A stretch of 64,000 nt of DNA, from NCBI GenBank assembly GCA_039027855.1, contig JBCCJI010000004.1:132332-196331 (forward strand), written 5' to 3'. This document shows positions 62,831-64,000 of the stretch, piece by piece (position 1 is the first letter of the stretch; the number at the start of each line of letters is the position of its first letter). The translations under genes were made by a program, and so were the position numbers. The DNA comes from Thermohalobaculum sp039027855 (GTDB lineage: Bacteria; Pseudomonadota; Alphaproteobacteria; Rhodobacterales; Rhodobacteraceae). Under the pieces are notes generated by a model. That model saw nothing but the letters and a program-made list of their open reading frames with translations. It made no database searches and had not been told where the DNA came from.

Positions 62831-63299
62831 GTCGGAAGCCTATCTTCGATGGACGGAGAAACAGCTTGGTGACGTCGTGCGCATTCGAGCAGACTTAGCA
62901 CTGCAGCAGTTCCTGAAAGACGCGCGTCGCTTATCTTCGGAGCAGAGAGCCAATAAGCTTATAGAGCTTTTCCCAGATGGTAGTCGGGGAGATCATTATC
63001 CTTTCAACCCAATACACGCAATCAGATCTCTGTCTTTCAAGCGACGGGACCAGGTTCGTATTTGTCAACATTTTATCACATTTCTCCCGCACGCAACTGA
63101 TGTTGTCTACCGGACGTTTCTGCGTCAAATGTCGCCAAAGGTGTTTTTCCGCGTGGTGTCACAAATCCCTTATGACTCATCTGATTACGGCCTTCTTGAA
63201 TATTACATGGCGCCGATTATTCGTGAGCTAAAAGAAGAAGGGCGCTTTGACGGAGACTTTGAGGAGATCTTTCCACCACCGGCGCGGTATCCGCCTTAG
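62829..63299 (+). CDS. Low-GC orphan hypothetical protein
   Basis: A 156-residue protein (MSEAYLRWTEKQLGDVVRI...) with no family recognised; the centre is aromatic-rich and probably helical (RRDQVRICQHFITFLPHATD, then KVFFRVVSQIPYDSSDYGLL). The coding sequence is strikingly AT-rich: 63061-63120 is 26 of 60 G+C, against 46 of 60 at 63541-63600. No good ribosome-binding site precedes the ATG. Recent acquisition is likely. It overlaps the ureohydrolase pseudogene 3' end by 4 bases. Confidence 0.55.
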   Translation: MSEAYLRWTEKQLGDVVRIRADLALQQFLKDARRLSSEQRANKLIELFPDGSRGDHYPFNPIHAIRSLSFKRRDQVRICQHFITFLPHATDVVYRTFLRQMSPKVFFRVVSQIPYDSSDYGLLEYYMAPIIRELKEEGRFDGDFEEIFPPPARYPP

Positions 63300-64000
63300 C
63301 GCGGGTTGGACCAGCGCCTCCCCTCGAACTCTCCCGCCGGGATGGTGACCGGCTTATCGATATGCGCCTTGTGGCGGCCCAAGCTACCGGCCGAGACCAT
63401 CGCGCCAAGCACGTCGACGATGACCCGGGTGCCCATCAGCGCGGTGATGTCGGAGGTGTCGTAAGGCGGGCTGACCTCGACCAGCTCCATGGCGCAGATC
63501 CCCTCCGCCGCGACTTTCGATGCGAGCGCCAGCGCCTCGCGCGGCAGGAAGCCGCCGGGCTCGGGCCAGCCGGTGCCGGGCACGAAGCCGCAATCGATGC
63601 TGTCGATATCGAAGGACATATAGACCATGTCGGCCCCGTCCCAGGCCATCTCCAGCGCCATCTCGGCGGTGCGGTCCACGCCCATCTTCTCCATGTCCTA
63701 CATGGTGATGATGTTGGTGTCGCGCCGGCGCGCCTCGACCACCGCCTCGCGCGGGACCTGCCAGCCGCCGATGCCGACCTGCACCAGATTCTTGGCCGGC
63801 ACGTTCGGCAGGTTCGTCGCGTGGAACCAGGGCGTGGTGTGCATCCGCTCGTCGAGGTCCTTCTCCTGGATATCGGCATGGCGGTCGAAATGGACGATGC
63901 CGATGGTCTTGGAGGTGCACTCGGCCAGGCCCCGCACGCAGGGAAAGCCGATGGAATGATCGCCTCCGATCATGATCGGCAGGCTGCCCGACGAGAATAC
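63296..64000 (-). pseudogene. Ureohydrolase (agmatinase/guanidinase family) broken by an in-frame amber stop, runs off the window
   Basis: One reading frame on the minus strand spans 63296-64000 and encodes the C-terminal two thirds of a manganese ureohydrolase: GGDHSIGF, HFDRHADIQ (metal D-x-H-x-D), SFDIDSID and VEVSPPYDTSD are all intact. The frame is interrupted by TAG at 63698-63700, in the segment NIITM-stop-DMEKMGVD; one transition (TGG to TAG) would explain it. An ATG follows two codons later (63694) but would give only the distal part. The 5' end is outside the window. Guanidinase, agmatinase and guanidinobutyrase cannot be told apart. Confidence 0.8.

Noticed and set aside
1..64000. 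tRNA, rRNA, CRISPR, transposase or prophage signatures
   Set aside because: None seen on either strand; isolated GTTCGA-like strings lacked any cloverleaf context.

Overview
The window is a GC-rich chromosomal segment of an alphaproteobacterium. Three things point there: the complete PhyR/NepR/EcfG general stress response locus with its HWE-type kinase at 51.7-55.3 kb, alphaproteobacterial families (DUF1127, TIGR02186, YtoQ, DUF427, a YdcH-like DUF465 protein), and densely packed genes with many 4-bp stop/start overlaps. Gene content suggests Rhodobacterales, but that is an inference and I cannot name a genus. I see no rRNA, tRNA, CRISPR array, transposase or phage module.

Layout. 0-3.2 kb: molybdenum cofactor operon end (mobB tail, moeA, an MFS transporter) converging on greA. 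3.4-8.4 kb: an FMN alpha-hydroxy-acid dehydrogenase and carB. 8.6-11.7 kb: a MocR-type regulator divergent from a DUF1127 gene across a spacer with paired operator-like repeats, then an orphan creatinase. 11.8-19.8 kb: small conserved genes, including an AI-2E-type permease, YtoQ, a bacterial voltage-gated sodium channel very like NavAb, and a DUF1045-like protein that has lost its histidine motifs. 19.8-28.6 kb: a ligase-associated DEXH helicase, then a complete four-gene oligopeptide-type ABC importer. 28.8-34.9 kb: a six-gene glycosyltransferase operon with a 4-bp overlap at every junction. It is divergent from a large MscS channel, which is followed by a convergent NIT-domain chemoreceptor.

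40.5-49.9 kb: a TauE/SafE permease with its TIGR02186 partner, a short-chain dehydrogenase, an AttEFGH-like cassette (ABC ATPase, FtsX permease, AttH/CrtC-fold exported protein), DUF427 and a UbiG-family methyltransferase. 50-55.3 kb: an orphan KpsM-like permease, a GST, and the general stress response locus. 55.5-64 kb: ilvA, a TadG-like protein, aroQ, a TIGR02466 oxygenase, a polytopic membrane protein, a low-GC orphan gene, and a ureohydrolase pseudogene with an in-frame amber codon.

Functionally this is mostly core metabolism and envelope or stress housekeeping. The least explained parts are the glycosyltransferase operon, the degenerate DUF1045 protein, a family of short palindromes placed just after gene ends, a five-run G-quadruplex-type repeat beside the ydcH-like gene, and the low-GC insertion near the right end.
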